Below the pieces are notes generated by a model. The model saw only the letters and a program-made list of their open reading frames with translations. It made no database searches and was not told where the DNA came from. Positions 1-16,340 of a stretch of DNA of 64,000 bases are shown here, piece after piece. The position numbers and the translations under genes were made by a program. Every line of letters begins with the position of its first letter. Positions within the stretch are counted from its first letter, which is position 1. Source of the stretch: Theobroma cacao (Eukaryota > Streptophyta > Magnoliopsida > Malvales > Malvaceae); assembly GCF_000208745.1 (NCBI RefSeq), contig NC_030851.1, forward strand, positions 34,455,706 to 34,519,705, read 5' to 3'.

Positions 1-580
1 TGGCGCGGGAATCCCGATGATGGGATTTCCCCGAGGAGCTCGTAGAGACGAGTTCTTCCGGGGATATCTCTAGGTGAGGAGAATTTCGAGACTTCACCAA
101 AGCTTTGGGATGGTCTTCGAATAATTTTCCAATAAAAGATTATCGACTCCATCATTTAAAATAAACAAGTCACGACATCATTCTATGCTTGCATCATATG
201 CATACGTAAAACCAAGTGAAAAACTCAGTCTGACAATTCAATAAAAAATTTTTAATTAATAAAATAGGGATTAAACTAAGAAAATGCTATATTAAGATAA
301 CTTAAGATTAAATGGTACCGTTCGTAGAACGGGCGTCACGGAGGTGCTAACCCTTCTCCGTGCGTAACCGCACTCCCGAACCCATCTCTAAAAAACGTGT
401 ACCAGTTCTCGTTCTCTCGATGGACCTAAAATTAATTTAGGACTTCGTCGATTAAGAATCGGGTTAATAGGTGACCAATCACACCTAGATAAAAAAGATT
501 GGTGGCGACTCCCACACCCGCGAATATTTAATTTTTGCCCGCGTCTGGCGGACGGGTTTCCGGACCCGCACGTCACGACA
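1..580. mobile_element. LTR-retrotransposon end, probably Ty3/gypsy Tat/Ogre-like relic
   Basis: This stretch is GC-richer than the DNA after it and has no coding frame of its own. It contains phrases I recognise from the LTR/untranslated ends of large plant Ty3/gypsy elements: a GGGCGTCACGGAGGTGCTAA block near 333, TGCGTAACCGCACTCCCGAA near 361, GGTGGCGACTCC near 501, and a CCCGC...CACGACA close at about 580. The resemblance is from memory, so the lineage (Tat/Ogre) is inference. The element continues off the left edge, and no gag or pol coding is visible. After 580 the composition changes abruptly to AT-rich DNA. Confidence 0.5.
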
Positions 581-843
581 CTATATTAGGCGTCAAAGAA
601 GATGGAGGTAGGCATACACTTATTTTGCAGAAGCACTCATTTTGTCTTAGACGAATACACAATGTTGTACAAACTTCCAAGAAGGCCTCACACTATTTGA
701 TAATGGTGTCCCATATTCTAAGAAATGCTTAAGCCATTCATCTCCTTCTAAGTTTGCAGAACACCGTGCATCATTAAAGCCCATGATTTGTTTTGTAGTC
801 TTTATTTGTTTTCCATTCAAAGATTTCATTGCCGACTACTTTG

Positions 844-1017
844 ATAAATTCTATAGACCTAACCTACTTACCCCGTATTATTTAGCAAATAAAGAATTAG
901 TTCTGCTCTATGGGTTGCTAATAATGTCATCAAGCATACAACCTTCCTCCCTCAATAATACAAATTCCCTATTTGCTAAATAATTTGGGGTAGGTAACTT
1001 AGGTCCATAGAATTTAT
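844..1017. repeat. Inverted repeat, 55-bp arms, 64-nt spacer
   Basis: The arm at 844-898 and the arm at 963-1017 are reverse complements of each other with only scattered mismatches. Shared runs include ATAAATTCTAT, ATTTAGCAAATA and TTACCCC (with small changes). The transcript would fold into a long hairpin with a 64-nt loop. Outside the arms the pairing fades quickly. It could be a small fold-back element or the remnant of an inverted duplication. No target-site duplication is obvious. Confidence 0.75.
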
Positions 1018-1133
1018 GAGTGACGAATTGTGCTACACTCCTTGAACCCAAACTCTTGACTAACTTCTCATGCTTCGAATATTCAACTGCTTGGACTCAT
1101 GTAGCTGGATCGAACTTATTGACTAAAATTTCA

Positions 1134-1201
1134 TTGGCAATTAAAAAACCTTAGAAGGCTATTATCGTTGGCAATTAAAAAACCTTAGAAGGCTACTATC
1201 G
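1134..1201. repeat. 34-bp direct tandem duplication
   Basis: Two adjacent copies, 1134-1167 and 1168-1201, each begin TTGGCAATTAAAAAACC. They differ at a single base (ATT versus ACT near the end). The near identity suggests a recent duplication. No coding function is visible. Confidence 0.85.
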
Positions 1202-4200
1202 ACGGAAATTCTATCAATAATTCAGTCGGTAAATCAACAAAATTCAAAAGAACATTACCAATAGAGAATTTTCATTGACAATGTAAATGCGTTGTCAATT
1301 GATCGTCTTCATAAATTCGATCGATAAGTTTTTTCAGTGATCATCAATAACAACAGACACGATTGATCACAATCTTCGCACCTTCCTTGTTCATTGCGTG
1401 CCATCAAGTTACCGATCGTTTTTTACTGAAAAGCATTCCATCTCTAAATTTCATCACTAATTGGTTGGTACTCCGTCGATTGTGTGCGTAACACAGTTTG
1501 ACCAAAAATGGATCTATAATCCATCGACGTTGTTGACGAAATTTATTCTGTATTTCAAACTCATTTTTTTTAATGCAACTTTTGGGTTGATATGATTGTT
1601 TAACTCATGCTCACTCTTATTGATTGATTGATTAAAATGTTAAAAATAATAGATGTCAAAAAAACAAAAGTATATTTATTGTGTGCATGAGAGGACAAGC
1701 ATGTGACATTGCACTAAAATCAAAAGTCATTAAATTGATATAGGTATGAAAGGGGCAGTGCAATTGTCAAAATCATGAAAAACAAAAGATGATCATACCT
1801 TTGGAGATCTCCCGCACATCGGGTTGGTATCTGGTATCTACCAGCTTCAAAAGAATACAAGAATCTCAAGGCTGAAATTGAAGTAGTGGTCCTCAATGTC
1901 AATGTGAATCTTTTTCATGCTATAACGGTGAAAATTGTGCCTTCCTTTTCCCAGTCATAAAAGGGTGTCGACATTGTGTCTTCATTCATTTCCTCATTTC
2001 TGTTTACATCTTATTCCTTCACAGTATAAAGCTTGCTTGCTTGCTAATCCTTGACTCACACATCGATTGCCATCGTAACAAAATTATCAAGATCAACATC
2101 ATTGCGATGAGGTGAAATTAATGAATGTATTATCTCGAGAACACTCTTGTGATTTAATTTCATGCATTATATAATGACTTATGAAAAACAAATCATATTA
2201 ATTTGATTATCCCTTAAATAGCTCAGGGAGCTAAAAACGTAGGCAAATCATATGTCCATCAAATATTCTTGCATTAAAATCAAATTAATTAAAGGTTCAA
2301 CCAACAAGTCCGAAAAAAAAAAAACTTTTAATGTCATTTAAAAGTCTAATCTTTTTAGTAGTTAGGAGTTCAAAAACTGGTTCTATCCACTAATGAATAT
2401 TCACTATGTAAATTATTGGATGAAGACATGGTTGATAATTTTAATAAATTATCTTAAGGGTAACAATATCAATATATAGTTTATTTATATATGGGTAGAA
2501 GACATGCATGTATGCCAACAGCCAAGTTATACCAACATATATTCCTGCTTTCATTAAAAAATAAATAAAAGATACCAACATATAAAACCTTAAAAAATCT
2601 TTGTAGTTTGGATATAGTAAATAATATTCATGGGGTTATTTATATAATTAAATCAATCCCACTACTGCACCCAGGATTTGTCGTTTTGAACAATGAGGCT
2701 CCCCATGCAATATGTGTTGTGCTACCTTCGAGAATAATAAACAACCATTTTTCAACAGATTAGTCTAGTGGAAAGTGCAACCACTAGCTTCTTTAATTTA
2801 TTTGAGCCCAGAATTTTATTTGTCTGAGTAATATATAGTTTCAGAATTGAAACTTTCACTAGGAGTTTTTGTTTCTGGCTAAGAGATAAGACACCCCAGA
2901 GTTGAATCATTTGATTTGACAATGGAAAAAACATATTAGAGATGAGAAAGAGAGTTCCATTTACATATAAAAATCATTAAATTTAACAAAATTTGAATAT
3001 TTATTATGCACGTAAATTTTTAAATTAACTTGATATTTATAAACTCTATTTTGCAATATATATTTTACAGTTAAAATTTTTATATTGTTAAAAGACAGCG
3101 AGGCATTTTTAATTAATTTGAAATTTTATATGTATCATCTATATATATAAAACAAGAAATCGTGGGCTAACAAGATAAAAACGGTATAAAACGATATAAA
3201 ATGATATAAAACTCATAAGTATTACCCTGATATAAATGGAATTTTGTTAAATATATTTAACAAAATAAACACACTCACACTCTATATACGTGTGTCAATA
3301 TATTAATAAAATTTTTACACGTGAAAATGCAGATATGTGCTTGCACATGTATAGTCTAATTAAATATTACAACATATATAGAGACCATTTCGAACTTAAT
3401 GTCTTAATCTAATGGATTTGCAGAATGGATAAATAAGCGTGTGAGTTTGATGATAAAATAGAACAAAAAGTGATGAAAGATTAAAGCGAGAAAGGAAAAA
3501 GTTTCTGATAAAGATAATATCTATGTTGGTGCACTCAAGTGGATATATAAGTGGGGAAAAGTTTGCATTGAGTAGTGTTTTGTATTATATTGAGCCAAGA
3601 AATTTCCAAGTCCCTTTGTTTTATCCCAACAACCACAATCCACAATCATCTAAAGTTTCCACCAGAAAATTATAGAAAGAAAGGTGGGGCTTACCTACCT
3701 ACCCAGCACCCCTATCCCCCATCCCAGTCATAAAAATCTACATTACTATGTAAAGTTCCACATTATGTCACAATTATTACAAAACTGATTTTTTTTTTGG
3801 CCAAGAAAGCTACATTTAATGATTAAAAGGGTTTTGTTTTGATGGACTGAACTAACAAAAAAAATTGGTTTCTCTTGGAATTTTTGCCGACTACATGGTT
3901 AAGAAATCATAGAATGGAATGATCAAAAGACTAAGAAAATCAAAGCCTTTGGCGTTACTGATATTCACTAATTTGTTAATGAGAGTGAATATTATAATTG
4001 CTTACCATAAAAGAATCTGGAGCAAAGCAAAAGGTGCCCTTTTTTAAGCAATGGCGTTCGGATTCGCTGTCATTCTTTGAAGAGGCAACACTTGCCATGG
4101 TGGAAAATCCATGAATCCAAAACCCCGCAACGCCCACTCCTTTGGCCTACAAAGTTCCGCCTCTTTAATCATTAAATTAAAACTGGGGGCGACCACGAAA

Positions 4201-4289
4201 TCTACACACAACTCCACACTTCCCGTGCCTATCCTCCACGTGTTGTGCTGTTGTTCGCCTTTGGGCAAAAGTGGGACTGTCCCTCTCAC

Positions 4290-4379
4290 CATCATGCGCC
4301 CACACGCCCCCATTTGCCATTAGACAAAAGTCTTCATCATGCGCCTATACGCCCCCATTGGCCATTAGACAAAAATCTT
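4290..4379. repeat. 45-bp direct tandem duplication
   Basis: Copies at 4290-4334 and 4335-4379 share CATCATGCGCC, ACGCCCCCATT and CCATTAGACAAAA, with a few substitutions. The open frames that cross it on both strands look fortuitous, because they are repeats of the same short C-rich unit. Confidence 0.85.
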
Positions 4380-4985
4380 TGGCTCAACCCAAAACCTAAG
4401 AGCATGACTCTCTGTCTGTCTCTCTCACGTGGTCCTTAGTCCTAGCCAAAGATCTGACGGCCAACAATTCCTTTGATCGTGTCAATAGATATACGTATTC
4501 TCTGAGAAGGAATGTTTACACACGCACCTGAACATCATATCAAATGGGAGTGAAGAATCTGTGGGCCTGCTCTTTAGCAAATCGTACTTCAGTACTGAGT
4601 TAGGAGGTCAGTATTTTAGATTTGGAAAATGGGTGGTTTGCCATTGTGGGTTCTATTCTTTTGGATTTGGATTAATTCTATATTATTTTTAGGTTTATAT
4701 CATTTCAGATTTAATCATATCCAAGTTCAAGTAAACCTTTTTTGAATTGATTTTGGAGTTTGAGTTGATATTGCCATCTTAATTGTGAGTAATGCTATGG
4801 GTTAATAATAATTTTATAAAATTTAGTCAAAGTGAGACAGCAGAAGAGATGGTTTTGCTAATTGTAGTACCGTAACAAGAGGAGACATTTCAATCTGCCC
4901 ACTTACAATGTATTTGGGATTACTTTTTCAAGTTCAAGAATGGCAGGCAATTAAACTTGCTTGTTAGATTAAGAAAGCAAAATAA

Positions 4986-5136
4986 GCTTTGACACACGTA
5001 TCTTCTGATCATGTTGCTGGTGGGTTCCCGGAAAGATTCTTGTGGAAAGTGCTACAAATTAGGCTTTGACACACGTTTCTTCTTATCATGTTGCTGGTGG
5101 GTTCCCGGAAAGATGGTTGTGGAGAATGTTGGTTGA
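4986..5136. repeat. 77-bp direct tandem duplication
   Basis: The block starting at 4986 (GCTTTGACACACG) recurs at 5063 with an offset of 77 bases. Both copies carry CATGTTGCTGGTGGGTTCCC and GGAAAGAT. The second copy is slightly diverged and fades after about 5136. Confidence 0.8.
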
Positions 5137-6388
5137 GTTCCAGGCATGACGGACTTAGCTTTAGACAAGTGGCGTCACAGGACACCACTATTTACTAAAG
5201 TGTTAAAAATTTTTATTGGTTATATTATTTATATTAGAATTTTATGTAGCTAATGATATTAATGAATTTATTATTTTTTTTAAATTTTGTAGAGAGTGGA
5301 TTCAAAGATTTGAAGTTAAAATAGATTTATCAAAAAGTAATTTATATATTAATACTTAAACATAAAAAGATAAAAAAAAATTTATAATTTAAAATTTTAT
5401 TAAAAAAATTAAAATTTAAATTACTGTATCCCTCCAAAAATAAAAGTCTTATGTTAGAGAATGACATCAGTCAAAAAAATTCTTTAAGTCCACTACTCTT
5501 CCGGGAACTAGCAGTACATTTTCCACCCTTTCTCTTCAAAGAACATTTAGCACTTTTTTTATTATTATTATTATGTTTTATGTAGGAGCGAATAATTTTG
5601 TAATTGGCTCCAGCTATATGACCAAAAAATGAAGTAAATCCAGAGATTCCTACATAGAGTTAGTCAATACAGTGACATGAGTAGGTACGGTAGGGGAAAA
5701 TAGAGACAAATATATGAACTTAGCAATGTTTTCGAATGACAACATATTGCAGGCATCCTTAGCCTACATTCAATTTGATGGCTCATTTTGGGATTTGTCA
5801 TAACTTCGTAAGACTTAGCCAAAGCTTGAAACCCATTGCAGAGGCTACAAAGGTACTCGTCCCAAGGAAAGATTCTCTGGTACGCAATAAAATAATTTGG
5901 AGACATGCTCAATATATGACTCAGAGTTTGAAAGAAGATAGGATTCATTGACAAAATAATGGGGTTGGGAAGATGCTGAGATGGTGACTGTTTCTTTTGT
6001 GTGCTCCTTTTAAAGATGCTGCTGAAAAACTATCCCACCATGTGTAAAGCACCAAAGGCTCCTCGTCAGCACTCCTAACAGAGCCACGTGCTTTGTTCTC
6101 ACCTTGACCAGGTCTGCAGTTTTGCATTTTTACTTCTTTAAACCCACCGCGAATTCTCGGTTTTTATGTCATGAACGTGAGCAATTTTGTTTTGGTGTTT
6201 AGCTTCTCTTTCCATTCTGTTTATGATTCTTCATCTTCTTATGTAAATAAGGTGTTGGGTTTTTATGGTTGTCAGGGCTCTGATAGTGGCCTTGTTTTGC
6301 AGGCCATCTTTTCTCATAACCTGAGACTTTCTCCTCAGTGTCTTGGGTTTCTGATAGGGCGAGAATAGGATTTTCCGAGTCAGCTCTG

Positions 6389-11829
<5,441 letters not shown>

Positions 11830-12964
11830 GGATAGACAAAAATGATACATGGACTGCAACCGTGTGGGAGGTAGCTAATGGTGGAGTATGTCCCAACATG
11901 AAAGCTTTTGGACTTCAATGAAGAACTATGTGACGGAATCCTGACGATCAACTTCTTTTGTCGGGGTGCTTCTAGTTGGAATGTCAGCAAGAAAATGTGG
12001 AGGGAAGTTTGGGTACGGTCAATGAGACATAGTCATTGATAGTCTTATCACTTCTGCCAATTCTTTGGGCGTTGCAGAGTTGATTAGTTTTGTGCTCATA
12101 TTATTGTACATGAGGACCTGTTGGAGAAATCGCTAGTCCCTTTTGGCACAGTTTGAATTAAGGCCCAACTTCACTGAGGAGCAATTCTCTCCTTCCACTG
12201 ACAGGACTTTGCCTCTTTCCTCAACTCTGCATGTCAGATTCATCAACTCTTGGATTGCAACGGTTTCTCTGAAAGTGGAAGCTGCTTGCATTTAAAATTA
12301 GAGTGGAAACTTGGTCATGTGCAAGACTACAAAAATGCATCCGGGAGGAAAGATTTCAGCATTACAACCACCTGCTAATCCTTAACCATATCTTTCAATT
12401 ATATGTTACCACCACCCGGGGTCAAAGGTGTAGCATAAATGGACATTGCTAATTATAATTTACAAAGCCTAGTGTTGACACTTTCTTCTACATATGATGG
12501 CAGAGAAGAATAGATTAGCTTTTTGTAAATTAACATCTAGACTTGAACAGGAAAACTCAGATTCAAAGTTACAAAACCGAGCATATAAGTAAACAGCTGC
12601 TGGGTCTTCCATATGTTAGATATGCACATATCATCCTCTCATGTAACATAAATTGATTTAAACTTTCTTAAGTGAGTAAGCCAATATTCATTTTAACGTA
12701 TAGCATAATGCCATGTTTCCCTATCCTTTTTCCACATTTCAGAGTTGTGACAAGTTCTGCAAACTAGAACCGTGCTTAAATGTCCATGTGTTATTTGCTT
12801 GCTTCCTGAACTCTGGATAGAAAACTTAAGCCGAAATTTCCCCGGAATCTTTAACTCTGAATAGAAAACTTAAGCAGGAATTTCTTCGGAATCTTTCAGA
12901 CCCAGCCCATCTTATGTGGCAGGATTTTCAGACGCCCCAATCATTGCCAGGGAAAAACAGAAGC
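11830..12964. other. Intergenic region between the ABCC gene and the U5 locus
   Basis: This interval should contain the ABCC 3' UTR at its left and the DNA downstream of the first U5 gene at its right. I see no coding frame with a recognisable domain. A 44-bp tandem duplication lies at 12809-12896. Confidence 0.6.
12809..12896. repeat. 44-bp direct tandem duplication
   Basis: Copies at 12809-12852 and 12853-12896 share AACTCTG, ATAGAAAACTTAAGC and CGGAATCTTT with a handful of substitutions. It lies just beyond the 3' side of the first U5 gene. Confidence 0.85.
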
Positions 12965-12982
12965 TTCAAACTAAGATTGTTG
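12965..12982 (-). terminator. Candidate plant snRNA 3' box, U5 copy 1
   Basis: Read on the minus strand right after the terminal hairpin: CA, eight bases, then AGTTTGAA. The plant snRNA 3' box is CA(N3-10)AGTNNAA, so this is one base off by spacing. The better match in copy 2 at the same relative place supports the reading. Confidence 0.5.
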
Positions 12983-13109
12983 AGCTCCTCCGGCTAGGAA
13001 GAGCCCTCCAAAAATAGGCGTATGCCGCTGTCTGCAACGCACACACGGTATTCTTTAGTAAAAGGCGAAAGAATAGTTCGCTCTGTGTGCACTGCACGGC
13101 TGCGTGCTT
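12982..13109 (-). ncRNA. U5: U5 spliceosomal small nuclear RNA, copy 1
   Basis: On the minus strand this encodes the U5 hallmark loop CGCCTTTTACT closed by the perfect 8-bp stem TATTCTTT/AAAGAATA. U5 RNA uses this loop to hold exon ends in the spliceosome. Below it come an internal loop, a long basal stem, an outer GCCG/CGGC helix, a Sm-type site (ATTTTTGG, plus-strand 13008-13016) and a 10-bp terminal hairpin with loop TAGCC. Length of about 128 nt is close to plant U5. The 5' end was placed about 30 bases after the TATA box and the 3' end at the terminal hairpin, so both are estimates. Upstream are a perfect USE and TATA box. The loop and promoter are what I see; the U5 name rests on the known invariant loop. 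Confidence 0.88.
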
Positions 13110-13131
13110 GATGAAAAGGGCACCAGTCACA

Positions 13132-13184
13132 TTTTATAGTAGTAGTTCTCAAGCTATAAGCTCTATAGTTTGTCGATGTGGGAT
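13132..13184 (-). promoter_or_regulatory. Plant snRNA promoter (USE plus TATA), U5 copy 1
   Basis: Minus-strand reading: ATCCCACATCG at 13174-13184 is a perfect match to the plant upstream sequence element RTCCCACATCG. TATAAAA follows at 13132-13138. About 35 bases separate the two, the spacing known for RNA polymerase II-type plant snRNA genes; polymerase III-type genes such as U6 have about ten bases less. Transcription should start near 13109. Confidence 0.88.
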
Positions 13185-13772
13185 AGTTTTAGCTTGTTTG
13201 CTTGCATAAATAAAGTTTAGTATTTTAATCGTGACTTCCTCTTGCAAGTTGGAATACCCTCCTAATGCTATGAAACAAATTGCCACAGAAACTTTCTTTC
13301 TGTACATAACAAATTAAACGCTCTTCTTCCTTCTGGTCATCTTACAATCTTCTATAGATCGATACATAATAATTAACGGTCCCCAAAGATTAGGAAGGAC
13401 TGTAATTTGAATTAATTCAACAATGAAGCATCAGATTCCAAATTTGCAGTTCATCGAGCTGCAAGCGCGATTCTGTGTTTGTGTCCGTATTCTTATTTCC
13501 AAGCTGAGGATCTACGTCTTTTTCTGGCTCCTAAGTTAGGATGTCTAAGAAAATACGGGGGGAAAGGTCAGACAGTGTTACTGGCACCATGGAATATGAT
13601 CACAGATGTACTTATAGATGGTTCTCGTCTAAGGCAAAATTTCCTTCTCAAACCCTACCGAGAGAGGACCGCAACTCAAGCTGGACTGATATTAAGAGTC
13701 GTTAATTGTGCATCTCTGATTAATTAAGAGACCAGAGCAGACATTCGTCAGGAATTGCAATCAACTGAAAAC

Positions 13773-13789
13773 TTTAACTGGGATTTTTG
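13773..13789 (-). terminator. Plant snRNA 3' box, U5 copy 2
   Basis: Minus-strand reading: CA, eight bases, AGTTAAA, which fits the plant snRNA 3'-end signal CA(N3-10)AGTNNAA exactly. It sits directly after the terminal hairpin of the second U5 gene. Confidence 0.7.
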
Positions 13790-13917
13790 GGCGCTTTCCA
13801 GGGAAGGAAAGGCCCTTCAAAAATTGGCGTATGCCACCGCATGCGGCGAGAACACGGTATTCTTTAGTAAAAGGCGAAAGAATAGTTCGCTCTGTGCCCA
13901 CCGCGTGGCTGCGTGAT
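13789..13917 (-). ncRNA. U5: U5 spliceosomal small nuclear RNA, copy 2
   Basis: A second U5 gene about 808 bases from the first, in the same orientation. The hallmark loop, its 8-bp stem and the flanking AGAGCGAAC internal loop are identical to copy 1. The basal helices differ in sequence but still pair: outer helix GCCAC/GTGGC here, GCCGT/GCGGC in copy 1. The Sm site is AATTTTTGA, nearer the consensus than copy 1. The terminal hairpin pairs GGGC, a bulge, then CTTTCC with its complement. Ends are estimated as for copy 1. The promoter is weaker, so expression may be lower, but nothing in the RNA itself looks broken. Confidence 0.85.
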
Positions 13918-13940
13918 TTGTTAAAGGAGCACCAGCAGCA

Positions 13941-13991
13941 TTTTATGATTGTTCTGGAGCTGATTGCTTCTCTCTTTTGTCATTGTGGGAT
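13941..13991 (-). promoter_or_regulatory. Plant snRNA promoter, U5 copy 2 (diverged)
   Basis: Minus-strand reading: ATCCCACAATG at 13981-13991 matches 9 of 11 positions of the USE. CATAAAA at 13941-13947 stands in the TATA position, 33 bases further on. Spacing again fits the polymerase II-type. Both elements are one or two changes from ideal. Confidence 0.7.
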
Positions 13992-15060
13992 TATTGGTCT
14001 GTTTATATATATATATATATTTGGACAAGGCTCTAACGAATAACGATGCGTCCAATAAATTCTATGCATCCAGCAACTTGCGACGAGCTCTTGCTACGTG
14101 GCGAAGTCTTTCACCTAAAAATCGGTTGCTAGCTGCTGAAAACATTAGGAGTTACAACTTGATCTCCGATTGTGTGACTTGACACTTTTGATCTTGGAGA
14201 CTTTACTAGCGGATTGCAATATCCTAAACTGGAACAAAGACCGGAACTTCCAACATGAAGCTCCACAGAATTATCATCCCTTTTTCCTTTGGTCATTGCA
14301 GTCTTCCACAGATCAATGAAGACGCCAACAGATAAATTTTAGTACTAATTGTAACTGATTCCTCAAATGTTAATCAGGCATTATTTTCCCCGTGACTCCG
14401 TTGCTTGGGGGAACCTGGCATCAGAAATGGAGGAAACCAAGTTGTGATTTTGTTGTTCATCAGACTACAAGCATTTGTTTTCAATCTTTATTTCATACTT
14501 CTACTAATCAGACGTTGATGCTACAAACTATGAAGAGTTGCAAAGTTTTAGAACTCCTCGGTTGCCAATTGGTATTCATATTTCCTTCAAAATATTTAAA
14601 GTATCTTACTGAATAAATGCACTGACCTACACAAGCTCATCTGAACCAGGTTATTAAGATCAGGAAGAGGACCAGGTTCAGAATGCTTAAGAGGTCTCAT
14701 TTGGTTCAGCTGAGACTTCATAGATCAGCCATTTGCCCCTAATATAAACCCGCTATTTTCCATGTAATATATATGCTCACTGCTCCTCAAAATAATGGAT
14801 AGCCAGGAAATTTCTAGCAGCGCATCCTGCTGTGCATAAGTCAATATAGCAGCAAAACATGTACATAAAAAGAGGAATCCATATGAGATCTGACATTAAG
14901 TTTTATTATTCAAGAAGGATATCTGAACAACTTGTCAATCAACAATGCAATTGTCTCGTACCCTTTCTGTAGAAAAACAATATCTTTGCCTAATATCTCC
15001 AATTCAATAAATCTAATAGGCAAAAACATTCTCAACGCACAACGTGGAAGAATTTTTGCT
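13992..15060. other. Intergenic; partly a diverged copy of 13.26-13.50 kb
   Basis: No coding frame is supported. The stretch near 14262-14510 resembles 13285-13500: both carry a TTCCTT...GGTCAT...AGATC run, a GCATCAGA run and a GTTCATC run in the same order. The duplication that made two U5 genes therefore included upstream DNA. The right end holds the 3' side of the B12D gene. Confidence 0.5.
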
Positions 15061-16340
15061 TTAATTTGGGTCTGAGAAGAAGTTGTTAATGGATGGCATA
15101 ATCTGAGAAGGCCTCTTGCGGACAAAGTTCCTGAGCCCATGTTCTGCATATCTCTCACCTTCTTCAAAGTTCTCAAGAATTCCAGCACTTCTGTTCTCTT
15201 TGGTTACCCTGTAACCATATTCAAAAACGTTACATTGATTTCATCAGATTGTGCATTTGACTTGCATCTTCCATCTAACATGAGCTGAAATAGCACTAAC
15301 ACATTACTGGATATGAAATAAAAATGATGCAGAGTTGAGAACAGAGATATAATACCTCACTTCGGGGTTGGTGGAGATATTCCTCACAAGTTGCATGGCA
15401 CAAATTCCGACAGCAAAACCAACCGCCGCAAACAGTGGATACACCTAACCCCCATGAAAAGGGAAGAAATCGTAAACATTGATTTGATTTTTCAGAATCG
15501 TAAATGAAAGGAACATGACCAACATCATGGAAGAAACAGAGTTCTCAGTGTACTGATATTCGATTCTGAGCTGATCCCTTACATCAATCCCAGTGTTGGA
15601 AGATTACATGCAAAGTTCGGGAAACAAGGTAGGTGAGTTCTGACTCCATATCAGTATGTTAGCATATGAACATAGAAGATTTTAATTTGTCTTTTAGACA
15701 GCTATAAAATTCTCTAGTAGGAGATTATCAGATTATAACCTAAGAAGATCATTGCGGAATTGCTTGTATACAGAGAAGCAATGATAAGAATATTGTTGGA
15801 AGGGTATAAATAAAATAAGTCGATGGCTAACAAGAAAAAAGTCTTGTACTAATTCTTGAACAATATTGACAATATACCACTGCTTCTCTGTTAGTTGTTT
15901 ATATAATATAATCCTTAGTAAATGCTCATGATTCGAGTCTCAACAAAATTGAGGCACAACCAACCTGAGGACAAAGATCTCCAAAGAATATCAAACCCTT
16001 ATTTGCTAATTGTTTATCTATAAAAATAAACCCTAAACTAAGGAAAGACTATCCAATTATTCATGCTTGCTCCCCATTGTCCACATAATAAGATTTCCTT
16101 GGCAGAAAAGAGTACAACAGGTTTTATTTATTCTCCCTCTTTGGAGTGTTGGATCTAATATTTTCATAGGTTTACCCAACTTAAACAAAACCCTCTCTTA
16201 TCGGCAAATAACAAATGCAAAATATTATATGAACATGTCATGTGTTATCTCCTTTTGAAACCAAAATAATATTCGAAGAAATATTAGTGAAGAAGGAGAT
16301 GAAGTACCTCAGGTTTGAGCCATCTGTTCGTAGAAGCCAT
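15061..16340 (-). CDS. B12D: B12D protein (MLRQ/NDUFA4-like small mitochondrial protein)
   Basis: Three exons on the minus strand, 16308-16340, 15356-15444 and 15061-15208, join in frame to 89 residues. The protein starts MASTNRWLKPEVYPLFAAVG, has one membrane segment (residues about 13-30, VYPLFAAVGFAVGICAMQLV), then the family's NPEVRVTKENR stretch and a hydrophilic C-terminus ending FFSDPN. This is the plant B12D family, grouped in domain databases with the MLRQ subunit of complex I, and thought to act in the mitochondrial inner membrane; the precise role is not settled. Length is typical. Splice sites are all GT-AG. The ATG at 16340 is the only one fitting the family's N-terminus. Confidence 0.92.

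Larger units (their letters stand above)
581..6388. other. Intergenic region, no supported gene
   Basis: About 5.8 kb of AT-rich DNA between the retroelement end and the ABCC gene. Open frames here are short and have no recognisable domain. It contains a 55-bp inverted repeat (844-1017) and two-copy tandem duplications at 1134-1201, 4290-4379 and 4986-5136, listed separately. The last few hundred bases before 6389 must hold the ABCC promoter and 5' leader, but I see no clear TATA box I would defend. Confidence 0.6.

Noticed and set aside
4044..4439. Overlapping frames on both strands near 4.1-4.4 kb
   Set aside because: They span a C-rich 45-bp tandem duplication and lack any domain.
13030..13080. 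Perfect 8-bp hairpin considered as a miRNA precursor
   Set aside because: Stem is too short for a miRNA, and the loop is the invariant U5 sequence.
13479..14182. Plus-strand open frames across the U5 region
   Set aside because: They run antisense to the U5 genes, have no domain, and differ between the two duplicated copies.
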